This document shows positions 22,101 to 34,100 of a stretch of DNA of 64,000 nucleotides, piece by piece; position 1 is the first letter of the stretch; each line of letters begins with the position of its first letter. Position numbers and translations under genes: made by a program. A model generated the notes under the pieces. That model was not told the origin of the DNA and ran no database searches. It worked only from the letters and a program-made list of their open reading frames with translations. Source of the DNA: Apteryx mantelli (Eukaryota > Chordata > Aves > Apterygiformes > Apterygidae); NCBI RefSeq assembly GCF_036417845.1, contig NC_090016.1, positions 583,451-647,450 of the forward strand, written 5' to 3'.

Positions 22101-25100
22101 TCGGCTGCCCTACTACCACTGGTGAGCGAGCCCGGACGCCTGGGCCCCTTCTGCCACCCGGGCCCGGACGCCTGGGCCCCTTCCCGGACGCCTGGGCCCC
22201 TTCCCGGACGCCTGGGTCCCCTGCAGGGGCCTTTCGCTGGCGGGGGCAGGGCTCTGCCTGGTGCTGATGTTCGCGGCGTCGTGGTCGTGCGCCGCCATCG
22301 CCTTGGGCATCGCGGGGACCGTCTACAAGTACATGGAGTATCAGGGGTGAGCCGGACGCCTGGGCCCCTCGCCCGGACGCCTGGGCCCCTGCCCCGGACG
22401 CCTGGGCCCCTTTCCGGACGCCTGGGCCCCTTCCCCGGACACCTGGGCCCCTTCCCCAGACACCTGGGTCCCTTCCCCGGACGCCTGGGCCCCTTCCCCG
22501 GACGCCTGGGCCCTTTCCCGGACACCTGGGTCCCTTCCCCGGATGCCTGGGCCCCTCGCCCGGACACCTGGGCCCCTGCCCCGGACGCCTGGGCCCCTTC
22601 CCTGGACTCCTGGGCCCCTTCCCTGGATGCCGGGGCCCCTCCCCGGACGCCTGGGCCCCTTTCCCGGATGCCTGGGCCCTTTCCCGGACGCCTGGGCCCC
22701 TTCCCCGGATGCCTGGGCCCCTTTTCCCGGATGCCTGGGCCCCTGCCCCGGACGCCTGGGCCCCTTCCCTGGACTCCTGGGCCCCTTCCCTGGATGCCGG
22801 GGCCCCTCCCCGGACGCCTGGGCCCCTTCCCCGGACGCCTGGGCCCTTTCCCGGACTACTGGGCCCCTTCCCGGACGCCTGGGCCCCTTCCCCGGATGCC
22901 TGGGCCCCTTTTCCCGGACGCCTGGGCCCCTTTTCCCGGACACCTGGGCCCCTTCCTGGACGCCTGGGCCCCTTCCCCAGACGCCTGGGCCCCTTCCCGG
23001 ACGCCTGGGCCCCTCCCGGACGCCTGGGCCCCTTCCCTGGACGCCTAGGCCCTTTCCCGGACTCCTGGGCCCCTTCCCGGACGCCTGGGCCCCTCCCAGA
23101 CTCCTGGGCCCCTTCCCGGACGCCTGGGCCCCTTGCAGGGCGGAGAAGGAGTGGGGGGACGGGCTGCGGGGGCTGTCGCTGAGCGCCGCCCACTTCGCCC
23201 TGCTGCGGCTGGAGGAGACGCCGCAGTACAGCAAGAACTGGAGGTGAGCGCGCCCGGACGCCTGGGCCCCCTTTCCCCGGACGCCTGGGCCCCTTCCCGG
23301 ACGCCTGGGCCCCTCCCAGACACCTGGGTCCCTCACTAAAACTTGGGTCCTTCTTGGACATCTTGGTTCTTCTGGACATCTGGGTCCCTTCCCGGACGCC
23401 TGGGCCCCTTTTCCCGGACGCCTGGGCCCCTCTCCCGGACGCCTGGGCCCCGCAGGCCGCAGCTGCTGGTGCTGCTGAAGCTGGACGAGGAGCTGCGGGT
23501 GAAGCAGCCCTGGCTGCTCTCTGTGGCCGCCCAGCTCAAGGCCGGCGGTGGCCTCACGGTCGTCGCCTCCGTCATCCCCGGGGACTTTCTGGAGGCTCAC
23601 GAGCAGGCGCGGACGGCCGAGCAGGTGGGCCCGGACGCCTGGGCCCCTTCCCGGACTCCTGGGCCCCTTTCCCGGACGCCTGGGCCCCTTTCCTGGATGC
23701 CTGGGCCCCTTTCCCGGACGCCTGGGCCCCTTCCCGGACGCCTGGGCCCCTTCCCCGGACGCCTGGGCCCCTTTCCCGGACGCCTGGGCCCCTTCCCGGA
23801 CTCCTGGGCCCCTTCCCTGGACGCCTGGGCCCCTTTCCCGGATGCCTGGGCCCTTTCCTGGACGCCTGGGCCCTTCCCCGGACGCCTGGGTCCCTTTCCC
23901 GGACACCTGGGCCCCTTCCCGGACGCCTGGGTCCCTTCCCTGGACGCCTGGGCCCCTTTTCCCGGACACCTGGGCCCCTTCCCCAGATGCCTGGGCCCTT
24001 TCCCCGGACGCCTGGGCCCTTTTCCCGGACGCCTGGGCCCCTTCCCCGGACGTCTGGGTCCCTTTTCCCGGACGCCTGGGTCCCTTCCCCGGACACCTGG
24101 GCCCTTTCCCCGGACGCCTGGGCCCCTTCACCCGGACGCCTGGGTCCCTTTTCCCGGACGCCTGGGTCCCTTCCCCGGACACCTGGGCCCTTTCCCCGGA
24201 CGCCTGGGCCCCTCACCCGGACTCCTGGGCCCCTTTTCCCGGACGCCTGGGCCCCTTCACCCGGACACCTGGGCCCTTTTCCCGGACACCTGGGCCCCTC
24301 GCCCAGACGCCTGGGCCCCTCCCCGGGCAGGCCGCAGTGGGGAGCAGCCCCGCGCTGACCCCCCCGTGTCCCCCCCGTGTCCCCCCCGTCCCCGCGGCGC
24401 AGGAGCTGCGGCGGCGCATGGCGGCCGCGGGGCTGCGGGGCTTCGCGCAGGCGCTGGTGGCGCCGCGGGCGGCCGAGGGGCTGGCGCAGCTGGTGCAGGG
24501 CTGCGGCCTGGGCGCCCTGCGGCCCAACGCCCTGCTGCTGGGGTGGCCGCGGGGCTGGCGGCGGCGCGGCGGCGACCCCCGGCCCGCCCGCACCTTCGTC
24601 GGTGAGTCCCCGCGGCGGCGGCGGCGCGTGGGGGGGCTGAGGCCGGGCGCGTTCGGTGCACGGATGAGCCTCGGAAGCTGAGGCCGGGCGCATTCGGTGC
24701 ACGCATGAGCTGTCGGGGCTGAGCACGGAGCCGCTCGTTGCACGGATGAGCCGCGAGAGCTGAGGCCGGGCGCATTCGGTGCACGTGTGAGACCCTGGAG
24801 CTGAGCACGGGGCCGCTCAGTGCACGTGGGAGCTGCGGGAGCTGAGACCGGGCACATTCGGTGCACGGATGAGCCTCGGAAGCTGAGGCCGGGCGCATTC
24901 GGTGCACGTGTGAGCTGTCAGGGCTGAGGCCGGGCGCATTCGGTGCATGTGCGAGGTGTAGGAGCTGAGACCTGCTGCGCTCGGTGCATGGACAAGGCAT
25001 GGGAGCTGAGGCCGGGCGCGTTCGGTGCACGGATGAGCTGCTGGAGCTGAGCACGGAGCCGCTCGGTGCACGGATGAGCTGTCAGGGCTGAGACCTGCTG

Positions 25101-28100
25101 CGCTCAGTGCACGTGTGAGACGCCGGAGCTGAGACCGGGCGCACTCGGTGCACGGATGAGCCTCGGAAGCTGAGGCCGGGCGCATTCGGTGCACGCGGGA
25201 GCTGCCGGGGCTGAGCACGGGGCCGCTCGGTGCACGCGTGAGACGCCGGAGCTGAGGCCGGGCGCATTCGGTGCATGTGGGAGCTGTCAGGGCTGAGCAC
25301 GGAGCCGCTCGGTGCACGGATGAGCCTCGGAAGCTGAGGCCGGGCGCATTCGGTGCACGCATGAGCTGTCGGGGCTGAGCACGGAGCCGCTCGTTGCATG
25401 GATGAGCTGCGAGAGCTGAGGCCGGGCGCATTCGGTGCACGTGTGAGACCCTGGAGCTGAGCACGGGGCCGCTCGGTGCACGTGGGAGCTGCGGGAGCTG
25501 AGACCGGGCACATTTGGTGCATGTGGGAGCTGTAGGAGCTGAGACCGGGCGCATTCGGTGCACGTGTGAGACCCTGGAGCTGAGCACGGGGCCGCTCGGT
25601 GCACGTGGGAGCTGTAGGAGCTGAGACCGGGCACATTCGGTGCACGGATGAGCCTCGGAAGCTGAGGCCGGGCGCATTCGGTGCACGTGTGAGCTGTCAG
25701 GGCTGAGGCCGGGCGCATTCGGTGCATGTGCGAGGTGTAGGAGCTGAGACCTGCTGCGCTCGGTGCATGGACAAGGCATGGGAGCTGAGGCCGGGCGCGT
25801 TCGGTGCACGGATGAGCTGCTGGAGCTGAGCACGGAGCCGCTCGGTGCACAGATGAGCTGTCAGGGCTGAGAATGGAGCCGTTCGGTGCATGAATGAGCT
25901 GTGGGGGCTGAGGCCGGTCGCATTCGGTGCACGGATGAGCCGTGGGAGCTGAGGCCGGGCGCGTTCGGTGCACGTGGGAGCTGCCGGGGCTGAGGCCGGG
26001 CGCGTTCGGTGCACGGATGAGCCATGGGAGCTGAGACCTGCTGCGCTCGGTGCATGGATGAGCCGTGGGGGCTGAGGCTGGGCGCATTCAGTGCATGTGT
26101 GAGACCCTGGAGCTGAGGACGGACACACTCAGTGCATGGACGAGCTGTGGGGGCTGAGGCCGGGCGCGTTCGGTGCACGTGTGAGACCCTGGGGCTGAGC
26201 ATGGTGCCGCTCGGTGCATGTGGGAGCTGAGGCCGGGCGGATTCGGTGCACGGATGAGCTGCGGGGGGCTGAGACCTGCTGCGCTCGGTGCACGGATGAG
26301 CCTCGGAAGCTGAGGCCGGGCGCATTCGGTGCACGCGTGAGCTGTCGGGGCTGAGCACGGAGCCGCTCGTTGCACGGATGAGCCGCGAGAGCTGAGGCCG
26401 GGCGCATTCGGTGCATGTGGGAGCTGTCAGGGCTGAGCACGGAGCCGCTCGGTGCACGCGTGAGACGCCGGAGCTGAGGCCGGGCGGATTCGGTGCATGG
26501 ATGGGGCCGGGGTGGGGGGGGGGGCTGAGGCCCAACGCCCTCGTGATGCCCCCACGTCCCCCCCGACGCCCCCCTAGCTGAGCCCTGACGCTCTCGTGAC
26601 ACCCCATAGCTGAGCCCCGACGCCCTCGTGACACCCCAGGTCCCCCCTGACACCCCATAGCTGAGACCTGACACACTCGTGACACCCCAGGTCCCCCCCA
26701 ACTGAGCCCCGACACGCTCGTGACACCCCACATCCCCCCCGACACCCCTTAGCTGAGCCCCGACGCCCTCAAGACGCCCCAGAGCCGAGCCCTGACGCAC
26801 TCGTGACACCCCATAGCCGAGACCTGACACGCTCGTGACACCCCACGTCCCCCCCTGAGACCCCATAGCTGAGGCCTGATGCCCTCGTGACGCCCCTTAG
26901 CTGAGCCCTGACACGCTCGTGACACCCCACGTCCCCCCCGACACCCCATAGCTGAGGCCTGACGCCCTCGTGACACCCCAGGTCCCCCCGTGACACCCCA
27001 TAGCTGAGCCCTGACGCCCTCGTGACACCCCACATCCCCCCCAACTGAGTCCTGACGCTCTCGTGACACCCCCGAGCTGAGCCCCGACGCACTCGTGACA
27101 CCCCACATCCCCCCTAGCTGAGCCCTGACGCCCTCGTGACGCCCCAGAGCCGAGACCTGACGCCCTCGTGACGCCCCACATCCCCCCCTGACACCCCTTA
27201 GCTGAGGCCCGACGCGCTCGTGACACCCCACGTCCCCCCTAGCTGAGGCCCGACGCACTCGTGACGCCCCACAGCCCTCGTGACACCCCATAGCCGAGAC
27301 CTGACGCACTCATGACACCCCATAGCTGAGCCCCGACGCACTCGTGACACCTCACGTCCCCCCCTGACACCCCCCATAGCCGAGGCCCGACGCAACTCGT
27401 GACACCCCCCGTCTCTCCCCCCCCCCCCCCCCCCGGGCAGGGCTGGTGCGGGCGGCGGCGGCGGCGGGCCGGGCGCTGCTGGTGGCCAAGGGCTGCGGGG
27501 CGTGGCCGGGCGAGGGGGGCCTGGAAACCGCCGCCGCCGGCCCCGCCCCCCCCGAGCCCGCCGCCGCCGCAACCGCGGGGGGCCTCGAAACCGCCGCTGC
27601 CGCCGCGCGCCGCCGCGCTGAGGGCGACGGCGATGATGGCGGCCATGATGGCGGCGGCAGCCTGGACGTGTGGTGGGTGGTGCACGACGGCGGCGTCCTC
27701 ACGCTGCTGCCCTGCCTGCTGCGGCAGCACAAGGTGCGGGGGGGGGTCGCTGTGGGTCGCTATGGGGCGGCTGGGGGTTGTTATGGGGCGGCTGTAGGGC
27801 TGGGGGTCGCTATGAGGCTGGGGGTCGCTATGGGGCTGCGTATCTCTATGGGGTCGCTGTGGGGTGGGGGTCACTATGGGGGTCGCTATGGGGCCGGGGG
27901 TCGCTGTGGGGCAGCCGTGGGGCTGGGGGTCGCTATGGGGGTCGCTGTGGGGCTGGGGGTCGCTGTGGGGCCGCTATGGGGCTGGGGGTCGCTATGGGGC
28001 TGGGGATCTCTACGGGGTCGCTGTGGGGCTGGGGGTCTCTGTGGGGCTGCTATGGGGTTGGGGGTCACTATGGGGGTCGCTATGGGGTCGCTGTGGGGCT

Positions 28101-31100
28101 GGGGGACACTATGGGAGTCGCTATGGGGCTGGGGGTTTCTATGGGGCGCTATGGGGCTGGGGGTCTCTATAGGGTCGCTGTGGGGCTGGGGGTCGCTATG
28201 GGGCTGGGGGTCTGTGTGGGGCTGCTGTGGGGTTGGGGGTCTCTATAGGGTCGCTGTGGGCTCTATAGGGTCGCTATGGGGCTGGGGGGCGCTATGGGGG
28301 TCGCTATGGGGCGAGGGGGTCGCTATGGGGCTGGGGGTCGCTATGGGGCAGCCGTGGGGCTGGGGGTCGCTATGGGGCTGGGGCCACTATGGGAGTCGCT
28401 ATGGGGCAGCTATGGGGCTGGGGGTCGCTATGGGGTCGCAATGGGGCTGGGGGTCGCTATGGGGCAGCCGTGGGGCTGGGGGTCGCTGTGGGGCCGCTAT
28501 GGGGCTGGGGGTCTGTGTGGGGCTGCTATGGGGTTGGGGGTCACTATGGGGGTCATTATGGGGCTGGGGGTCGCTGTGGGGCAGCTGTGGGGCCGGGGGT
28601 CGCTATGGGGCCGCTATGGGGCTGGGGGTCTCTATAGGGTCGCTATGGGGCAGCTGTGGGGCTGGGGGTCTCTATGGGGCGCTATGGGGCTGGGGGTCGC
28701 TGTGGGGCAGCCGTGGGGCTGGGGGTCTCTATAGGGTCGCTGTGGGGCAGGGGGTCGCTATGGGGCAGCTGTGGGGCTGGGGGTCGCTGTGGGGCTGGGG
28801 GTCGCTATAGGGTCGCTGTGGGGCAGGGGGTCGCTATGGGGCAGCTGTGGGGCTGGGGGTCGCTGTGGGGCTGGGGGTCTCTATAGGGTCACTATGGGAC
28901 TGGGGGTCGCTATAGGGTCGCTGTGGGGCAGGGGGTCGCTATGGGGCAGCTGTGGGGCTGGGGGTCGCTGTGGGGCTGGGGGTCTCTATAGGGTCGCTGT
29001 GGGGCTGGGGGTCGCTATGGGGCAGCTGTGGGGCTGGGGGTCTCTATAGGGTCACTATGGGACTGGGGGTCGCTATAGGGTCGCTGTGGGGCAGGGGGTC
29101 GCTATGGGGCAGCTGTGGGGCTGGGGGTCGCTGTGGGGCTGGGGGTCGCTATGGGGCAGCTGTGGGGCGGCTGGGGGTCGCTGTGGGGCGGCTGGGGGTC
29201 GCTGTGGGGCTGGGGATCTCTATAGGGTCGCTGTGGGGCTGGGGGACACTATGGGGGTCGCTATGGGGTCGCTGTGGGGCAGGGGGTCGCTATGGGGCAG
29301 CTGTGGGGCTGGGGGTCGCTGTGGGGCTGGGGGTCGCTATAGGGTCGCTGTGGGGCAGGGGGTCGCTATGGGGCAGCTGTGGGGCTGGGGGCAGCTGTGG
29401 GGCTGGGGGTCGCTATGGGGCAGCTGTGGGGCTGGGGGTCTCTATGGGGCGCTATGGGGCTGGGGGTCGCTGTGGGGCAGCCGTGGGGCTGGGGGTCTCT
29501 ATAGGGTCGCTGTGGGGCAGGGGGTCGCTATGGGGCAGCTGTGGGGCTGGGGGCAGCTGTGGGGCTGGGGGTCGCTATGGGGCAGCTGTGGGGCTGGGGG
29601 TCTCTATAGGGTCACTATGGGGCTGGGGGTCGCTATAGGGTCGCTGTGGGGCAGGGGGTCGCTATGGGGCAGCTGTGGGGCTGGGGGCAGCTGTGGGGCT
29701 GGGGGTCGCTATGGGGCAGCTGTGGGGCTGGGGGTCTCTATGGGGCGCTATGGGGCTGGGGGTCGCTGTGGGGCAGCCGTGGGGCTGGGGGTCTCTATAG
29801 GGTCGCTGTGGGGCAGGGGGTCGCTATGGGGCAGCTGTGGGGCTGGGGGCAGCTGTGGGGCTGGGGGTCGCTATGGGGCAGCTGTGGGGCTGGGGGTCTC
29901 TATAGGGTCACTATGGGGCTGGGGGTCGCTATAGGGTCGCTGTGGGGCAGGGGGTCGCTATGGGGCAGCTGTGGGGCTGGGGGCAGCTGTGGGGCTGGGG
30001 GTCGCTATAGGGTCGCTGTGGGGCTGGGGGTCGCTATGGGGCAGCTGTGGGGCTGGGGGTCGCTGTGGGACTGGGGGTCGCTATAGGGTCGCTGTGGGGC
30101 TGGGGGTCGCTATGGGGCAGCTGTGGGGCTGGGGGTCTCTATAGGGTCACTATGGGACTGGGGGTCGCTATAGGGTCGCTGTGGGGCAGGGGGTCGCTAT
30201 GGGGCAGCTGTGGGGCTGGGGGTCTCTATAGGGTCACTATGGGACTGGGGGTCGCTATAGGGTCGCTGTGGGGCTGGGGGTCGCTATGGGGCAGCTGTGG
30301 GGCTGGGGGTCGCTGTGGGACTGGGGGTCGCTATAGGGTCGCTGTGGGGCTGGGGGTCGCTATGGGGCAGCTGTGGGGCTGGGGGTCTCTATAGGGTCAC
30401 TATGGGACTGGGGGTCGCTATAGGGTCACTGTGGGGCAGGGGGTCGCTATGGGGCAGCTGTGGGGCTGGGGGTCTCTATAGGGTCACTATGGGACTGGGG
30501 GTCGCTATAGGGTCGCTGTGGGGCAGGGGGTCGCTATGGGGCAGCTGTGGGGCTGGGGGCAGCTGTGGGGCTGGGGGTCGCTATAGGGTCGCTGTGGGGC
30601 TGGGGGTCGCTATGGGGCAGCTGTGGGGCTGGGGGTCTCTATAGGGTCACTATGGGACTGGGGGTCGCTATAGGGTCGCTGTGGGGCAGGGGGTCGCTAT
30701 GGGGCAGCTGTGGGGCTGGGGGTCTCTATAGGGTCACTATGGGACTGGGGGTCGCTATAGGGTCGCTGTGGGGCAGGGGGTCGCTATGGGGCAGCTGTGG
30801 GGCTGGGGGTCTCATAGGGTCTCTATGGGGCGGCTGTGGGGCTGGGTGTCGCTATGGGGTCGCTGTGGGGCTGGGGGTCTCTGTGGGGCTGCTATGGGGT
30901 TGGGGGTCACTATGGGGGTCGCTATGGGGTCGCTGTGGGGCTGGGGGACACTATGGGAGTCGCTATGGGGCTGGGGGTTTCTATGGGGCTGCTATGGGGC
31001 TGGGGGTCTCTATAGGGTCGCTGTGGGGCTGGGGGTCGCTATGGGGCTGGGGGTCGCTATGGGGTCGCTGTGGGGCTGGGGGTCTGTGTGGGGCTGCTGT

Positions 31101-34100
31101 GGGGTTGGGGGTCTCTATAGGGTCGCTATGGGGCTGGGGGGCGCTATGGGGGTCGCTATGGGGCAGAGGGGGGTCGCTATGGGGCCGCCGCGGCGCCGGC
31201 AGCGAGCGCGCACGCGCGCGCGCTGCCGTTTGGGCGGGAATCACCACAGCGGCGTTGCCACGGCAACCGGTCGCCGCGGCAACGGGCCGCGGATTGGGCG
31301 GCGGCGGTCACGTGGCCGGCGGCGGGCGGGTGGCGCTGACGCGCTGCCGGTGGGGGGGGCGGGGCTGGGGGCGGGGCCCGCAGGCGTGGCGCGGCTGCCG
31401 CGTGCGGATCTTCACGGTGGCGCAGCTGGAGGACAACAGCATCGAGATGCGGCGGCACCTGCGGGCCTTCGTGCGGCTGCTGCGGCTGCCGGCGGCCGTG
31501 GAGGTGGTGGAGATGGTGAGGGCCCCTCGCCCCGGACGCCTGGGCCCCTTCCCCCGGGTGACTGGGTTCCTCCCCCGGACGCCTGGGCCCCTATCCCCGC
31601 AGCACGACAGCGACATCTCGGCCTACACCTACGAGCGGACGCTGATGATGGAGCAGCGGTCGGCCATGCTGCGGCAGATGCGGCTGTCGGAGGCCGAGCG
31701 GCAGCGAGAGGTAACACCCCACCCCCCCCAACACACACACGCACACCTGCACGCGCCTGTTGCGGCAGCGCGGGCGCCTCCCGGGCTTACCGCCGCTGTG
31801 CGGGGACACGGGGTTGACGCGTGTCACGGCGGTGGTGTCGCGCCTGACGCCCTCCCTCACGCGGGACGGCGCCATAGCGCTGAGGAGGCTTTTGGCGGGA
31901 ATCACCATGGCGACGGCGTCGCTCTGGGGCGACTGTTGCACGGGGGGGGGGGGCGGCTGCAATTTTTGGCGGGAGTCGCCATGGCAACGGCATCGCTCTG
32001 TGGCGGCTTGCGCACGCGCGCGGCCCCTGGCGGGAATCACCATGGCAACGGCGTCACTGTGGCGGCCGTTGCGCGCGTGCGCGGCCCTTGGCGGGAATCA
32101 CTATGGCAACGGCGTCATTCTGGCGGTTTGCGCACGCGCACGGCCCTTGGCGGGAATCACCATGGCGACCGCGGCGCTCGCCGCGCGCTGCCTCACCCGC
32201 TCCCCGTTACCCCGGCAACCGCGCGGCGGCGCTGATTGGGCGGCGGACCACGTGGGGGGGTGGGACAAGAAAGCGGCGCGCGACGCGATTGGACGGCGGC
32301 CCCACGTGGGGGTGGGGGGGGAGCGGTGGCGTGAGGCGATTGGGCGGCGGCCGCGCAGGCGCAGCTGGTGAAGGAGCGCAGCTGGCGGCCGCGCCTCAGT
32401 AGCGCCGGCTCGGAGGACGAGGAGGACACGGAGGCGACGCGCGTCCACCTCACCTGGAGCCGCCCGCGACGCGGCCAGCCCGGCCCCGACCTGCTCGGCC
32501 CGCGCCCGTGAGTGTCGCCCGGGGGCACTGGGATATACTGGGATATACTGGGAGAGCTCTGGGGGGGTACTGGGAGGCTCTAAGGGGAACTGGGATATAC
32601 TGGGGGGGCTCTGGGAGGCTCTAAAGGGGACTGGGATATACTGGGAGAGCTCTGGGGGGTACTGGGAGGCTCTAAGGGGAACTGGGATATACTGGGAGGG
32701 CTTTGGGGGGTGCTGGGAGGCTCTAAGGGGGACTGGGATATACTGGGGGGGCTCTGGGGGCAACTGGGATATACTGGGAGAGCTCTGGGGGGGCGCTGGG
32801 AGGCTCTAAAGGGGACTGGGATATACTGGGAGGGCTCTGGGAGGGCGTTGGGAGGCTCTAAGGGGGACTGGGATATACTGGGAGGGCTCTGAGGGGGACT
32901 GGGAGGCTCTAAGGGGGACTGGGATATACTGGGAGGGCTCTGGGGGGCAACTGGGATATACTGGGAGAGCTCTGGGGGGCATTTGGGATATACTGGGGGA
33001 GTTTTGGGGGGTGCTGGGAGGCTCTAAGGGGGACTGGGATATACTGGGAGAACTTGGGGGACTGGGGGGGGGGGTGGACTGGGATATACTGGGAGGGTTC
33101 TGGGAGGGCGTTGGGAGGCTCTAAGGGGGCCCTGGGGGCAACTGGGATATACTGGGAAGCACTGAAGGGGCACTAGGAGGGACTGGGAGGCGCTGAGGGT
33201 GTAACTGGGATATACTGGGAGGCACTGGGGGCAACTGGGATCTGGTGGGAGGGACTGGGAGGCGCTGAGGGGGCACTGGGGGGAACTGGGATATACTGGG
33301 AGGGACTGAGGGGGGTACTGAGAGGCTCTAGGTGGAACTGGGATGTACTGGGGGGAACTGGGATGTACTGGGAGGCGCTGGGGGTGCTGCCACATGCCCT
33401 GACGTGTCCGTCCGTCCGTCCCCCGCCCGTGTCCCTGCTGTGGTCGCTGTCGCCGTGGGCTCCGCACACGTGTGTCCTGTGTCCCGTGGCCGTGGGCCGC
33501 CTCCGTGGGCCGCCTCCGTGTCCCCGCGTCCCACTTCCGTGTCCCCATCCTATGTCCTGTGTCCCTGTCCCGTGTCCCACCTCCGTGTCCACGTTCCGTG
33601 TCCCTGCTCCGTGTCCACATCCTATGTTCCATGTTCTTGTCCCATGTCCCACCTCTGTGTCCACATTTTATGTCCCATGTCCCACCTCCATGTCCCTGTC
33701 CCGTGTCCCACTTCCATGTTCCACCTCCGTGTCTACATCCTATATCCCGTGTCCCACCTCCATGATGTCCCACATCCCGTGTCCCACCTCCATGATGTCC
33801 CACATTCCGTGTTCCATCTCCATGTCTGTGTTCCTCCTCTGTGTCCCACCTCCATGTCCCATGTCCATCTGCCATCTCCATACCTATGTCCCATCTCCAT
33901 GATGTCCCACATCCCGTGTCCCACCTCCATGCCTACGTCCCTCCTCTGTGTCCCACCTCCATGTCCCATGTCCCATCTCCATCTGCCATCTCCATACCTA
34001 TGTCCCGTCTCCATGATGTCCCACGTCCTCTGTTCCACCTCCATGCCTACGTCCCATCTCCGTGTCCCATCTCTGTACCTATGTCTCACGTCCGCCTCCA

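Larger units (their letters stand above)
22122..24345 (-). repeat. Family M1 minisatellite in reverse orientation, SLC12A6 introns 14-17
   Basis: Four consecutive introns (22122-22226, 22347-23138, 23244-23455, 23625-24402) are filled by the reverse complement of M1 (TTCCCGGACGCCTGGGCCCC). In this orientation the array is pyrimidine-rich; the last unit of introns 14, 15 and 16 supplies the tract before CAG (for example GGGCCCCTTGCAG). Confidence 0.9.

Noticed and set aside
24640-26510. 41-bp repeat as another exon-edge amplification from the SLC12A6 exon 18 donor (ACCTTCGTCGGTGAG)
   Set aside because: Only a weak resemblance (CATTCGGTGCACGGATGAG); not better than expected from shared composition.
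27446-32235. Gly/Trp/Leu-rich frames of 280-560 codons resembling silk or glycine-rich proteins
   Set aside because: Translation of the G-rich intron 19 minisatellite; the only coding parts are exons 19 and 20.
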